From Anaerolinea thermophila (GTDB taxonomy: Bacteria; Chloroflexota; Anaerolineae; Anaerolineales; Villigracilaceae), in contig DZBA01000222.1 of the NCBI GenBank assembly GCA_022729775.1, positions 1-5,707 on the forward strand: a stretch of DNA of 5,707 nucleotides, in the 5' to 3' direction. The position numbers and the translations under genes were made by a program. Below the pieces are notes generated by a model that saw nothing but the letters and a program-made list of their open reading frames with translations, made no database searches and had not been told where the DNA came from. This document shows, piece by piece, positions 5,667-5,707 of the stretch (the stretch's first letter is position 1; each line of letters opens with the position of its first letter).

Positions 5667-5696
5667 ATTATAACAGTATCCGTGAAAAGGTTTCAC
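5667..5696 (-). promoter_or_regulatory. Promoter of the LysM gene, probably giving a leaderless mRNA
   Basis: The minus strand reads TATAAT at 5672-5667, followed by 7 nt (ttttcgt) and the ATG at 5659. A -35-like GTGAAA (4 of 6 matches to TTGACA) lies at 5696-5691, with an 18-bp spacer. Transcription would begin at or beside the start codon. Confidence 0.55.
5682..5696. promoter_or_regulatory. Dyad over the -35 region of the LysM gene, possible operator
   Basis: GTGAAA (5682-5687) and TTTCAC (5691-5696) are perfect inverted arms around AGG. The right arm coincides with the proposed -35 box, a usual place for a repressor site. A 6-bp dyad can occur by chance and no regulator gene is in the window, so this is tentative. 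Confidence 0.3.
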
Positions 5697-5707
5697 ATCG
5701 AAAGATG

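Noticed and set aside
1..5707. Search for CRISPR arrays, insertion sequences, attachment sites, toxin-antitoxin pairs or defence genes
   Set aside because: There are no spaced direct repeats, transposase or integrase motifs. The tRNA-Pro 3' end has no visible duplicated copy elsewhere in the window.

Overview
The window looks like a stretch of ordinary chromosome, most likely from a Chloroflexota bacterium of the Anaerolineae type. This is inferred from gene style only: exported proteins with Thr/Pro-rich linkers, LysM plus SdrD_B-like surface domains, an ALG5-like polyprenyl-phosphate glycosyltransferase, and moderately GC-rich DNA. No marker gene fixes the taxon.

Left part (1-2041), minus strand. 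A lipoprotein esterase of the PF00756 family lies upstream of a UDP-glucose 4-epimerase (galE). They are in tandem, 52 nt apart, and galE has its own TATAAT box and Shine-Dalgarno site. A strong stem-loop directly after the galE stop ends transcription. The first ~65 bases hold no gene, only what may be a scrap of an intergenic repeat.

Middle (2018-2247). A tRNA-Pro(TGG) gene on the plus strand is driven by a good sigma70-type promoter whose elements lie inside and just before the start of the divergent esterase gene. The antisense of this tRNA prolongs the esterase reading frame by about 40 spurious residues. A long imperfect hairpin follows the tRNA.

Right-centre (2248-4797), plus strand. 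Four tightly packed genes look like one operon: a 100-aa soluble protein of unknown function, a 296-aa tail-anchored protein whose N-terminal half resembles a NERD (nuclease-related) domain that has lost its catalytic residues, an ALG5-like family-2 glycosyltransferase, and ribonuclease HII (rnhB). Gaps are 9 nt, then 2 nt (if the glycosyltransferase uses a TTG start), then a 17-nt overlap.

Right end (4820-5659), minus strand. A cell-envelope protein with a signal peptide, LysM domain, Thr/Pro linker, SdrD_B-like domain and C-terminal membrane helix converges on rnhB. A perfect stem-loop between them serves both directions and is built partly from the last codons of rnhB.

I do not see a clear new multi-gene system such as a defence island, CRISPR array or mobile element. 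The best candidates for something undescribed are the 100-aa protein with its degenerate NERD-like membrane partner, and the repeated TATAAT-7 nt-ATG arrangement suggesting leaderless mRNAs for both exported-protein genes.
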